In this document: piece after piece, positions 12,901-26,700 of the stretch
How positions within the stretch are numbered: position 1 is the first letter of the stretch
Layout: every line of letters begins with the position of its first letter
Assembly (NCBI GenBank): GCA_002633005.1
Contig: NMRA01000018.1
Coordinates: forward strand, 402,201 to 466,200
DNA: 64,000 bases
Reading direction: 5' to 3'
From: Phoronis australis
Taxonomy: Eukaryota > Phoronida > Phoronidae
Notes under the pieces: model-generated
Database searches by the model: none
Seen by the model: the letters and a program-made list of their open reading frames with translations, nothing else
Told to the model about the DNA's origin: nothing
Made by a program: the position numbers and the translations under genes

Positions 12901-15900
12901 TTTGTTTCTATGAGGCGGACCTTTTTGCCCACTTCGTCAAACGGGCCCCCCGAGCCCGCTGGGTGCGCGCATGTATATACTGTATACGCTATTTGTAGAT
13001 TCAAGTTCATTCCTTTGACTAATTGTGTTACTATAGTAGGCCTTTATAATTGTGAAACAAGTACTTCATTCTCACATGCTCAGGTACAGGGTAACAAGAA
13101 ATGCTTTCCTCTTCATGTCAACCCTATATTCCACCTTTCATTTCAACTTATATTTTACCTGAAACCTGTCCAGTGCAAAAAATATACGTGGTCGCCAGTC
13201 CACCACCACTCCACGGTGGCAAAAAATCCCGCTTGACACCCTTTTGGAAACTTCTGGCTATACCACTGATAACTACCTGAACTAGAATTGACTTACAGAC
13301 ATTTTTTTCTCAAATTAACTTGGAGGGTATGTCGTGAATATTTGGAGGTACTAACACTAATCATGACAATCTTTTTAATACAGGTAACTTTTCATATACG
13401 CGCTTTCTAGAGTAATGAGATCACGAAATTGACTTCTGCTTGCACCTGACGAAGATTTGGTGGACAGAAATACAATTTATACGTTGATTTCATTAATTTA
13501 AGAGCAGAAGCATAAGTTTCACTGTCAGTCCCTCTCATTGTTTGATCACTTTAAGCTCACCGATTCAGTTTAGCTTTTTGATTCCGTCTGAGATCGAAGT
13601 TCTCCCTCTTTATCAAAAGGGACTGCAATACTTTCAATCGCAGCACATCGTGCTTTACGAACAAAATTGACGTGTTTTCAACAATTTCTTGACGGGATTG
13701 AAAGTATTGGAGTCCCTTTTGATTGCATTTAAGGAGCGTGTTTTGAATGAGGAGCAAGTAGGGTCGCTCCGCACGTTACACTTGTTTGCATGACTTTCAT
13801 GTCCCCCCCCCCTTCATTTGTCATTCTTTGCAGTATTTCGCACCTACCGTGTCCCACTGTGTATGTCTCCAGCTTATGCTCTGTGGCATTTCCGCGTCAT
13901 TTTATTTCCACTTGAGAATGAAATAAGTATGTTTCAAATTATTGTGCGTCTTTTAATCATGCCTCTTGGTTAGTTGCTTCACCAATGTTCTGTTGAGTGT
14001 AGAACTTTGTTCCGAGGATACGAACGGAACGGAACAAAGACTGTTAATAACGACAAGCGTCGTGTATTTAATCAATTTTGCATAATATTACCCTTTCCCT
14101 GAGACATTAGTACATCTCACCTCGCTGGCATTATGATAACAGGAAAGGCGTTTTCAAAAACGCTGTTTTTACCAATGAAACCTCTCGTCCGCATTGCATG
14201 GGGTCTGTGGGTGGCGCTCAACGCCAAAGACCTGATCGCCGTCTGGAGGGACAGTTAACTTCAATATCATGGTGGTGTGGCTATTTCAAAAATCACCTCT
14301 GAGTACCAATATGGTGTAAATTAGGTCGCTGAATAGAAATCTCAATCTTCAAACCCCGAATACCGGTAAGTTAGAGCTCGCGAATCTTCCTGTTGAAGCG
14401 ATCAGTGAAATCCATTCAGCCCATTCTCTACTGCCGGGAGAGGTAACTGTTTTTTAAACCCGAAAACGAAGCACCCGAAAACAACCAAAATAGTGGTTTT
14501 TCTAACATAACTCTGAATAGGCTTCAAAACTGAGCTGTGAACACGACGTCCTCTGTCAGAAAGGCAAACTTATATTTCGACCAGTTACCCTTATAAAATT
14601 TCTCTCAACTGGTTTCTTAGTCATATGGATGTGTATTTGACAGACCATGCTCAGCTCATAGATGGGAGGCAACTAAACTAAGCTATTGAGCCTGTCCTCG
14701 AATAATTATAACGAATTGTGAGTTCTTCCCAAGTACAGCAATTAATTTTGACCTGAGTAAGGAAAATGATGAGACCAACGGTAATACTGACCCGAATAAA
14801 AGTCGGAAACACAACCTCAAGCACACAACTACGATTTTTATTGGGGTGATATGATTCACAAATTTTTGCTTCGTGTTTCGGTGACGATTTGTGGCTTGCG
14901 GTATTTCATTTTTTGTATATTTCATCTGTCAGAACACTACTCAGGTTGGTGAACTGCTGAACTAACGACTAAACGGTTACATATATAAAACTAGAGTTTC
15001 AAAATTCAACAACTCCAGTTAGTAACCAAAATTGAATTTCTTTTCGGTTAACCGTCAACTTACCCATCGTGAGTGTATCCCGTTTTGGTTAAAAGGGGAC
15101 TGTGTGCGAAACCAATTGTTCTTGTTCCACCTTCAAATAATGTTATTTTTTCGCCTCTCAATGGATAATTGTAACCTTTACCTCCTCTTGACACTACCCT
15201 CTCCCCTCCGTTCTGGAATAAAACCCGAGAAATTGAATCTGTTTTGTTTCTCTACTTCAAAATTTGCATTTCTCAGCAAGACAAATCCACAAAAAATACA
15301 TAAGAAAATACATAAGAACACAATGTCTTAGTCTATATAGTAGACCTGGACCTGTGTTAGACTGGAAGGGTGGTCAATTATGTTGAAGACTTCAACTCTG
15401 TTGAAACACGCACATTTCAACATCGTGAACGAGACAACGTCTTGCAAAAAAAGTAAATGAGAGTTGTTCTAGAGTTCTTGTGTCTTCGACTTACGAATCG
15501 CTTGAGCGTGCTCGCTAAAAGGATTTTTCTCAACGATACAATTCTATTCTGAACCTTTTACTTATGGACAGAATGTCTTTCTCAGGGTCTGTATTTCCTT
15601 TCTCACCCACAATTTGATTTTACTTTATTTCTGTTTCTGTTGACGAAAGACGTTAATGTATCCGACAATTTCAGTTGATCCATTCTTGTTGTTTTATTTA
15701 CCTATATATGTTCTACATTTCGTGAACAATAGTATCCTTAAGAGGATCTGGATCGCCTTATTTAGTTTCAGATTTATTTTCTACGTTATTTAGGATAAAC
15801 TTAGCAACGTAAAATGTAACAACTGTTACATTTTACGAAATTGTTACATTTTACGGCGTAACGGAGCCCTAGCATTGTAAAAGCAAAAATGTTTTGTTAC

Positions 15901-18052
15901 ACGACCACTGACAGTCCTGTCATTTGATTGGTTACATAACGTGATACAGGTGATGTTATAAGGTGATGGGTGGGTGTGCAAACACCACTGTTCATTCTAG
16001 CCGCTTAAATGACAGGTGCCGCAATTCGTGAATGAAGGGACCAATTCCAAGATGCACAAACCATAAACCTCTGACCGATCAAACGATGATAGTACATCAA
16101 ACCAGATGCCAATCAGGAATGAAGCACCAGTGGTCGTATAATAAAACATATGTCGTGGTTGCATAGAACTCGGGACAACAACGCTGCATTCCCTCGGTCT
16201 TCGTATAACCCAGCATCAACATCGGGGTCGATTCACATTTACCAATCATGTTTGGGACGCTACATGTGCCCTTTACTTACGTCCGATACAAAAATAATGA
16301 TGGTGTTGTCGTACATGTTTTTGCTCTTCAACGCCGAAGTCAAGTTGCCGACACTTTCATCTAAACTTGCAACCATTCCTGATAATACAGAACATGTTGG
16401 ATTGATTTTTAGCCCGTGCATACATACATACAAACATACATAAATACATACAAACAAACATACATACATACATACATATAAATATACATACATACAAACA
16501 AAAATACATACATACAAACATACAAATACGTTCATACATACATACATACATACATATATACATACATACATACATACATACATAATACATTCATGCATGC
16601 ATGAAAGACGGAGGCGGAAGCGAGAGAAACAGTGACGGCGGGTAGAAGGGCAAGGGATTGTGAATGTAACACACAGTATGGTTCAGACACTTGGGAGCTG
16701 CTCATTTAGCACAGGTTCATGACTTATCAACAGAGACTTCAAAATCTTTGAACGAAATGTGTCATTTTCTACACAGAGAATATTGGAATTCTCTGCTATT
16801 TCTTTCCTAGTTAATTTCCGGCCAGGCATGTTGATGTAAAAATGGACCTGAATGGACCCACCCCGCAAATGCATGGACAGTCGTCGGGAGGAAGAGCATA
16901 CCAAGTGTTCACTGTATTTTGTCCACGAGAATGAGGACCACTAACAGCGTGTATTGCAAGAACCGATGTAAGACCACAAGTATACACTTCCTCTCGGGTT
17001 TCAGTGTGTTACGTGTATCCCTCGCAAACTGTACTGTTGATCACGACGAGTCATATGACAACTTAGTGATCTGCCGAAGCACTCGGGATGAGAACGCAAT
17101 CCGTAAGTCCAGTGTTTGATTCATTTCTTCTATAGTATCAACTTAACTGGATGACTGACAGTATATATCGTATCGTTCTGCTTGGTCATAAAATGACATC
17201 GCATAGGCGAACCCTCCCAACAAGGGCACAGCCGACTGTTTCCTCTTCCCGCTAATTGCATTTTACTTTTAATTCCAGAAATGTGTTGCCATTATCTATT
17301 GGACGCCAACATAGTGTGCAGGCAGCACGAGAAAATAGCCCCGGAAAGGGTATGTGCGTCCGTGAGAATAGATGGAACAGCATGCGCGATAAAAATATTG
17401 TGAGTGTACAGGCTCGCGCCGTGCACAGACAAAAGAGTCTGATTGCTTTGGAATGAGAAGTTTCATCCTTTGACAGACAGTGCTGCTGATCTTCCGCACT
17501 GGGAAAGAGTGTCCGTCTTGTTTTTGTGTACGGGTCCAACGTCCACGTCAACTTACCGCAATACTTCCGTCGACCTGCATCTTGTATGCGCGCACATAAA
17601 TTTTCATATTCGGCCGTCACCTAAAACAGAATCCGTCAACTCATATTCAGTTTCGAATCACGAAAATGGACATATCTGAATTGAAATGTAGGCTTAATAG
17701 CCATTTCTGTGGTATCACCAATGTAACCGTGTATGTGTACACGATGAATATACCACTACGGTATATGTGTATTCAATGCTCATTGAACTATCGATCAAGA
17801 ATGACTGACACAGGCCTCAATGGGAGTGAATGCTTCGCCCTCGTTCAACCACTTTTGCATATCACGAATCTCGATATAATAACCACAAGTACGTTGTATA
17901 ACCTTTATATATAAATATATTTATACCACAATATTAGCGTCAAATGGCAGATACAACCGTGTAATAACCCCTCGGGCGATAATTCTCCAAAATCCACTCG
18001 GGCTCTATATAACGGGGGATAACAACTTCGCCATGTAATAATCTATATATAT

Positions 18053-18131
<79 letters not shown>

Positions 18132-20689
18132 ATCACTATAATTTGGAAGTAATCTTTCTCGTATACATATTTCATTGAAGACACGACTTTGATCTGTTTT
18201 TACAAGTTTAAGTTCAGTTCTTTCAAACTCTCTAATTAGAAATCTTGTCTTTACATCACAACAGTGCAATAAAAGTCCAAACGACATCAGTAGGTAAAAC
18301 AACTTAAAAAGCGATATTTCGAGACACATATCTCATCTTCAGGCTACTATTTACAACTAGTTCACAGTGAAACGCACATCAGAAATGATAATAATGTAAG
18401 AGTTGTTAATCATAAATACAAGCTAGATGTAATTATTTATTACAAGAATATGAAGATCTCTAATTTATTGATGAGAAACAATATTAGTCGTGAGAAGGTC
18501 CACACTGTTGCTAGATGTAATGTTGTTTATGAGTTTACTTGTCCCGCGGTCGAGTGTTTTTGTCCGCATCAGAAACAAAATTCAGTACATTGGGCACACA
18601 GTATGTTTCTTGTCGTGACGACTTTCAATGGATTTACAAAACGGCTCCATAGAAGACCATTTTCAAAACGTTTAAGGTTGCAAGATAAATGCTTTTATCC
18701 CATACGCGTTGGATCTGTCGAGGGAAATACGGCCATGTAATAATGTTTTCCGTATTCACCCCCCGCACTACTTCAACAGTGACCTCTGACATTAAAGGTT
18801 CAATAGGTAGGTCAATGTCGACTCGACGTCGTTAGCCGGTTAGATTATCCAACTTTCGGAAAATAGCTTAAAGTAATACAATTGTAGCAGTGTAAATACC
18901 ACTAAACTTGCAACCAGGTTTCTGGAACAGGACAGTCACTGTTAATTAAATGACAGTTCTGTCTCAGTTTTCAATTTCTATATATTATATCGTCTGCAAC
19001 TCAGGCACCGATTCCTCGTGAATATTAAACATTGTTGTCACTGGCCATGACAGCACCCGATACTATCGGCGACAGTATTACACCACAGGCGTCCTCGGCT
19101 TCTGATCGTCCGCAATACACTACATATAATACTACAAGGTATGACACTCCCGACTAGAAATTCCACGGGTGCTTCACTTCAGCCGTCCATAGCAAACACA
19201 ATACTCAATAAATTTACACAAAACAGGGGTTCAACAAACCATGAAGAATTGTTCTTTCTCCCAATACCATTCACGGTGTCCTGTTACGGCGACTTCGTAA
19301 GAAATTCGCAGTCAAAGAACAAAAATGTTCACAAAAAGCCCCCACACACGTCCACCCTGGGCCCGTCTAGGTCAAGGACGGTACGGAAATTGCCGGTGAG
19401 TTACGGAAGTAGCGACATCGTGACTTTACGCGACAAAGCGGCAATTTCCGTACCGTCCTTGTCCTCGACGGGCCCAGGGAGGACGTGTGGGGGGGCTTTT
19501 TGTGAACATTTTTGTACTTTGACTGCGAATTTCTTACGAAGTCGCCGTAACAGGACACCGTGAATGGTATTGGGAGAAAGAATAATTCTTCATGTTTTGT
19601 TGAACCCCTGTTTTGTGTAAATTTATTGAGTTTTATGTTTGCTATGGACGGCTGAAGTGAAGCACCCGTGGAATTTCTAGTCGGGAGTGTCATACCTTGT
19701 AGTATTATATGTAGTGTATTGGGGACGATCAGATGCTGAGGACGCCTGTGTATTACACGAGCAGCAACGACGACCGTCCAAGCAACACGTGAACCTATCC
19801 ATGCCAGCCAGCTAGCTGTATCAACAGACTGTCTTATATTTAGTATACAGCTTTGTACCAAGGCTACAGAGTCCGTAGAAATGCGGCAACGTACCTGCAA
19901 TAACGCTACTACAACAGGCATATTCGACGGAGCTTTGGCACTTTTAACATCTTCGTGAAAACAGACGACGTGTAGGCTACGCGCTCCGGTTAATGACCTA
20001 GTTTCATGAATGAGTGCAGCCACCCGATGAGGATTTTACAATGTTATAAATATTCTTGTTATTTATTTATTTTTCGAAATATGATACACGTTCAACGCAC
20101 GATAACTTTCGTTTTCACACTTTTTATCAATTTCAAGTAATAAACCGTTACATTTAAAACTGTTTTCTTTTACTATAGTAAGTTAGCAACATAACGCGAA
20201 CGTACATACACAATAGGCTGTGATTCGCAACGTAAACAGTCAGGGTGAAGTATTTACAAAATGCCGAAAGAAAACAAAAGAAACTCACGAATTCGATGCG
20301 TATGGGATAAATACAATTCGGTGTCGGTCGATACGCGGAATAATGTCGAGTGGGATATTATTTCATGTACGCCACTCGTAGGCCTATATATGTGTGTTGC
20401 GCATGCCAACTTCACGTGTTATATTGCATTTGTCATTTATGATGGGAGTTTCAGTGTGAACTAGTTGTAAATAGTAGCCTGAAGATGAGATATGTGTCTC
20501 GAAATATCGCTTTTTAAATTATGTTTTTATTGCACTGTTGTGATGTAAAGACAAGATCTCTATTTAGAGAGTTTGAAAGAACTTGAAATTAAACTTGTAA
20601 AAACAGATCAAATTCGTGTCTTCAATGAGATATGAATACGAGAAAGATTACTGCCAAATTATAGTGACATACATACATACATACATACA

Positions 20690-20736
<47 letters not shown>

Positions 20737-23700
20737 CACTTTTTACATTTTAGATGAACAATTAATTCTTACCTGTATCGGTTCATGTGGTGCCAAGTGC
20801 GCCATGTAAAGAAAGAGGGGCTTGCTGACATCATGGTTGTTGATAACATCAACAGCTTTTTCCGACAGCAAGGTCTGAAAACCCAAACAAAGATACAATT
20901 CGTGAAAACGCGGATTAGCTGCAACAAAGTGTGTTTCGCGTTATTTCGTGTCGTACCATTATTATAATTCCGAGAACGAATTGAATCCCTTCTTTTGTTG
21001 GTCATGCTTCACTGCACAACGTCTGCAGGATTGATTGTTTGTGCTTTAAATGCAATTAAATATTAATATCCCAATTGTGGACTCGACAAAAACACTTGTT
21101 CACTGCGTCCATAAGAATTTTTAGTGGTTCTTGATGGGCGGTCTTTCCCTACAGTTGCCATGTAACTCACCTAACGCGTAAGTCCCGCTCGCCAGTTTAG
21201 TACACTTCGAGAGGAGTTTTTAGATTTGGTGCTAACAATTGAGAGTTGACGAGAGTTATACAGCAATATCACATTTCAGAAAACTAAATCGGAAAGTCGT
21301 TGTCATCTGTAAATAGACCAAACAAGGTTTGAGAGTGCTGTAAGTTCGGTCTTCTTACCGTAGCATATTTTCCGACCTGGTCCGTAACAGGAACTTTGTT
21401 ATCGCGCAGATCCTTGTATCCAAAAATAGTATGTTGAAAGTAGTCCAGCCTGCCATTGTAGTTTCCATAGAACGAGTCAAACCCACGATATGTAGGCGTG
21501 CAGTTCCAGCTACACTGACCAAGATGCCATCTTTCAAAAAAATATTAACTTAAAAGTTATCCTGACACTATACATTGGCTGCACTTGATTGACATCGCCT
21601 GCTCCGCCAGGTTAACAGGCTAAAACATCTGATTGGTTCCGGTGAAAACCTGCTGCTTACACCCTATGTGTCAGCCCGTTGACCCTGCGGAATCGGCGAA
21701 GTCAATGAAATGCAGCCAATCTTTCATTCCACTGTCTACACCGCAAAAGCTTTGGAATGACAGTGGCTGCTAATTATTTCTACTTGTTCAGTCGGTTCAA
21801 TGGGCTAAGGCAGTAGATTGGTTTGTAGGTTCGATGACTTCATCGAGAACCAATCGACGCATGTTTTAACCAATCGACCTGGTGAACTGGCGGAGCTAGT
21901 GCAGCAAATGACAGATATACCGGGAACATTACAGTTCTCCATCACTATACTAAACGAGGCGAGCGTGGTTGGGACCGTCGCCCGCTTGGTTTTCCTCGTT
22001 GAATTACACGGACATGCTTTTCCTTAGCTGTCACATGCATCATTTTCCTAAGGTTTCAATTTGAAAAAACGCAAAGTGTTTTTCCTTTCACTATGTGGAG
22101 TTGTTTCATTCATGCTCCAGCGGGTCTTCTGCCTAATTTGCGTTCTCACGATAAATATCTTTTTTATGTTTCTCAAATTTAGAACAGAGAAATAGTTTGA
22201 TCAAACTAAACATGTCGCTAATAAATGAGTAGCTCAAAATCTTCAACTCTGTATGTACTTGTTTTCCACAAACAAATAATTAAAAAACTAATCAATTTTG
22301 ATGCGTCTCATTCGACTTCGGGGGCCATCTTATGGTTCATCATCGAAAAATTGACTTTGGAATTCTATAACTAAACTCTGTTTGTTTTGAAAACAAGTGA
22401 CGTCATACTGAAAAAAGCATCATTTGGTAGTAAGTCTTAATTATTTTTTCTGATGTTTAAAGAGTGTCTTAAACACGGTGGTAATGATGTTTTCTTGAAA
22501 GCGTGACTTCTTTGACTTCCAGCTTACACAGGTGGCACTGATCATAAACAGTTAGGCTGCGGCCGCGGCCAATTTGCACTGCCAAAATAATAAAATCTAG
22601 CAGTAGGCCAGGCTTAGGGGCATTTTTAGTTAGGTATTGCGTGTAGGCCAAGTGAATGTGGTTTGTTTGTATTTGTGAACATGTTGAGATTGATAACATT
22701 GCTGGGTAGCAACTGAGAAAGGTGGCAATTTCGGGTAGCCCCCAAACAAGGAAGGGGTAAGGAAATTTGCTTTCGGAATCTAATGTTGGCTTTAATCGAG
22801 CATTGGTGGTTGTGGGGTGAAAAGTGCCGAGTTTGGGGGGGTTTTGCCCCTATTTTTCTTAGTCGAGCGGGGGTTTCAGTGGGAGTGAAGGGTCAAAAAT
22901 ACAAGAGAGAATAAAGTTTCTATGCTCACCTGTAGGGCTTGTGATGTGAAATGATTCAAATCTTTCCTTTCTTTGCATTCAGGTTTTGACATAGTGAAGA
23001 AAGGGTGAAGCGTCCATTAACAGGTGTTCTGATATGCAAACACCTGTGAGAACTGTTCTGTGCCCCCACAAGATACCGGAAGAAAAGGTAGAAATGATTG
23101 AGGGTGGACATAGTTCGACAACTCAGAAACCCTGTTTGCACCTCCAAATTTCGCTCCTGACGTTACAAATGATTAAGATCACATGACCCTCTCCCCCTCT
23201 TTAATTCCTGCAGTCATACACACTGTCAAAACTCATATACAATTACTCTAAATATGATTTAAAAATCTGTAAGGTGGCGCTGTCCTCTTACTTGCCGACC
23301 AAATGCGTCGCGTAGTTGAGGTCCTTCATATACTCAGGCAACATCTTTAGTTCCAGCGGCACGCAGTGAGGCCTGTCGGGCAGGATAACGGCGTGTTGCT
23401 GGCCTGTTCTAAACGCATACAAACCCGTCATATAGGCTGTTCGAGACCTTGAAAACAATTAATGGCCTTTATGCAGTATATTCCTCCATAACTCATATGC
23501 TAAATAATGATTCCCTTATGGGAGAGGTTTGGCATTGGAGGAGTTGGTAGGAACATGCCGTCGACTTGAGTGGGTGTTTTGCAATCACCTCGAGTGGATA
23601 TTTTGCCGTTTGAGGTATTGACTCGGGTGTTTTTCTTCAATGACGGACTAGCATATTTTGTTCTCTTCTAGGATCGCTGTCGCCATTTTCACCTCTCCAT

Positions 23701-26700
23701 GGGCTGTGGTTCTTTGTTACTGTTCTCTGGTATACCACCATGTACGCATTAGGCGCACGGGGGGGGGGGGGGNGGGGGGGTGAAACTATCCTACACCTAG
23801 TACGTTGCGGCAATGCTACATCATATGCCACCTTCCCCCTCTCTCCCAAACAGTCAAGTTACGCCTTTGCCTATAACCGATTATGCGAATGATATTCGAT
23901 GAGAACTTGTCAGCTTAGTTAATAAAGACTTTCATTGTTCAACGACGTTTTCCCGTTGTCTTTTTAGGCATCAAAATAATGAGTGCATTTTAGAAGCGCA
24001 AATTCAGTTACGTGCTGTTCGTGGCCGCGATAAATATTCGGTTGTTTAATCTGACATCATTCTGACGTTTTGGACTCAGTGAAATATAATTTAAGTGCCA
24101 AAATTAAAAACAATACCAATAATAAGGCCAGTTTTACGTGGCACTGGAACTTACAAAGCAATGCGAAAATTATTATATGATTATGGACCTGGACAATCTA
24201 ATACTTCTGAACTGCAGGATAAGCCAACATAATTTTGTAAAAATTTTCAAATGCTAAATTGTCCTCGTGGTTACCTGAATCGGAAACAATTTAAAACCTA
24301 CAAAATATTTTAAAATATGATGTGCCTGTGAGTTTCTATTCCAATATGTAGGTCCAAATCGTGTCTTATTCGTGGCAGATACTCGCCATCGCTGAACATC
24401 CCAGTATGTGTTTTCTTTTCCGTTGGCGAGAGGAAAACATAACTGCCGCACACATAGTGGAATCCACGCCATCAAAATGTTGATAAATGCATGGACTACT
24501 TAGCCAAACATTTCAGTTTAAAACAGCACTTACAGGAGATAAATGGTCATCAGCCACGCTGGTGTAGAACAAACTGACATAAGAAATAACTACAAGGACA
24601 CTCAAAATAGGCTAGCAGAATTTGTAAACAAAGGCTTGGACTAATCAGATCATTCGGAGCCTGCCACGTGACCTCTTCTCTATTGAACTGCAAAACTAGA
24701 GTCGGTCAAAATAAGACTTTTTAACAAAAATAAAACATGAAAGATGTCAAAACAAATTGGAATGCATCAACGGCAACTTAAAACACATTTGCAGTAACGA
24801 AAATAGCCCTTTGTATCCCGTTTCGGCGGCACGTGGAAAATCGACTCGAGCCTAGCAGCCAACTTGGCAACTGCACCGGCACGGGCTTGCACGTGGGATC
24901 AAACAAAAGAATTTCATACATCACTCACATCCCACGATTCCAATGCAACGGTTGAATTTCCTTTCAGAGAGCGTTTTTTTCTTGTGTTTCATCGTTTTCA
25001 GGTGGTTCTCCGCGATTTGGCCATGCACGCCGCAATTGTCCCTCTGTCAACGTTTACAGAGCGCAAACCCAGACCTTTGTTGTTTGCGAACACATTGACC
25101 GTTTCTTTTATCCTATTTTTCCACGAAATATTCTATCTACTCCAAGCTCCACGCATTTTTGGCCGCACAATCGCACTATTTGTCACCGTAATTAATACCA
25201 TATGAGACGCCAATGATGAACCACGCAATCCCAGGTGCCCCGGCAATTACGATTTTTGTTTCGCCAAAACATAAAGAGCAGTTTCCGCTTTTAGAGTCGT
25301 AGGCAACGCCGCGGTTAGAAACCAATATACGGCGAAAATTTCATGGCAAATCCAATTTTTCAGCGGAAATATAACAAAAAGGCGCGGAGGGAATAAGAGA
25401 AAAAAGCGGAAATCCGCGTTTACACGGAAAATTCCAAAACTCCAGTCATTTACATATCGACCTGAAAGTTTTGAAAATTAACTTGAGGATAAACAATAAG
25501 TCCGTACTAAAGCATATACAAGGAAGATGGTAATTGAAATGACCCACTATCCCAGAAGAGAAAGTAAAAACCAGTGCAAATCCCCCAATGAATGCTGTTC
25601 TGGATATTTAAAAATCGGCAACATACTTTTTACTCGTGACGTGGAAGAGAAATTCCAACCATTCATGACTCTTGGAAGGGAAAAAGGATGCCTTCCGTAG
25701 AGTGAGATACGCAAGACCACATAAAATCAGGGAAGATCGCCACAAAAGGCGATTTTTTCTCGGAAAGGCTTGAGAACTTGCTAAGCGTAAACTGGTGAAG
25801 TGGCCACCATTGAAGTGAGGTTGTGAAAGGAGAAGGCAACCTGTTCGGTGATTATCCCATGCATGTTTTTCGGTTAATAACGGCTTCCCGTAACTTTATT
25901 AAATGGCTGTGTCTTAATCCAGAAGTGATGTTTAGGGATTAAGAATTTCTCGCCAATTTGTTTTCGTATAGTGTGATTGAGTGAGCTGTCGAGTCAGTCG
26001 ATATTTTACCTAGTTAAATCAGTTTATGGCCACAGTAAGATTAAAAATCGGACGATCCCAGCACAGATAAAAAAGTTCATGTTCATGCGGCGATCGTCCG
26101 GTTTTTAATCTTATTTTACCTAGGTTGTGATAAGCCAGGTCGTCGTTTGCGCTTGTTTACGAGTCAGTCAACATTCCACACGGGTGCTTCGTACCGGGTG
26201 TACTCATTAATCGTCTCACAATCACTTTGAGTACGCCAGTAAATGGCTTTCCAAAAGATGACACTCCGCGGTACTTGGCTCTTTGGTACGTGTGAAGAAC
26301 GCTGTTTTGCCCTTCCACGCAACTTACAAAGCAGTGGAGAATTATCGAGAGAGTGGCACGCATTTTATGCTGTCGGATTACAGAAGAGATACATGTATGA
26401 ACAAGGAATTGATGAAAGTTCCTACAAAACAACGCCTGAAGAAGAGTGCATACTGTCGCCGTTGATTCCCGGCAGTGCCCCACCGCCACACCCGAGAAGT
26501 GCATTTTTGAAGCGAGAAGCCTCGCGACTAAAGCTTTCTCTTCTAGAGTGACTGTAGGCCTTTCATCTACTGTCATCCGTTGCTCCGACCGTACCCCAGA
26601 GCATGAAAGTCCGGGAACTAACAGTGATTCGCCCCTAGCCTAGAACCTGTGAGCAGTCTTGCGCACCCAGCGGGGGGGGCGGGGCGGTCTCTATGAAACA

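Larger units (their letters stand above)
12603..15063. other. Gene A intron 8
   Basis: This 2461-bp intron aligns with the 1688-bp intron 8 of copy B (40703-42390). The extra length comes from a MITE near 12722-12970 and a Penelope-derived segment near 13557-13757, both absent from copy B. A related third copy of part of this intron (about 13520-14290) lies far away in intron 1 of copy B at 59240-59650. Confidence 0.6.
18126..20670. mobile_element. Penelope-like element with inverted terminal repeats, gene A intron 5
   Basis: Sequence at 18130-18370 recurs in reverse complement at about 20455-20670. The repeat carries the phrase CCTGAAGATGAGATATGTGT, then CTCGAAATATCGC, typical of Penelope-like element ends. 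Internal plus-strand sequence at 18450-18740 encodes NVVYEFTCP, the start of a GIY-YIG endonuclease. A 667-bp foldback is nested at 19084-19750. Intron 5 of copy B (1.66 kb against 3.15 kb) lacks the element. Both ends abut simple AT-rich repeats, which may be its target or be made on insertion. Confidence 0.65.

Noticed and set aside
16260-16598. Cys/Met/Tyr-Val repeat protein frames on the minus strand
   Set aside because: They are the translation of the (CATA)n microsatellite fused by chance to sulfatase exon 7.
19141-20023. ORFs of 140 and 218 codons
   Set aside because: They run along the arms of the foldback palindrome and into degraded Penelope sequence; no domain is recognisable.
26157-26640. 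Overlapping ORFs of up to 139 codons on both strands
   Set aside because: No recognisable motif, no splice or start context, and no counterpart in copy B; kept only as an unexplained stretch in intron 2.
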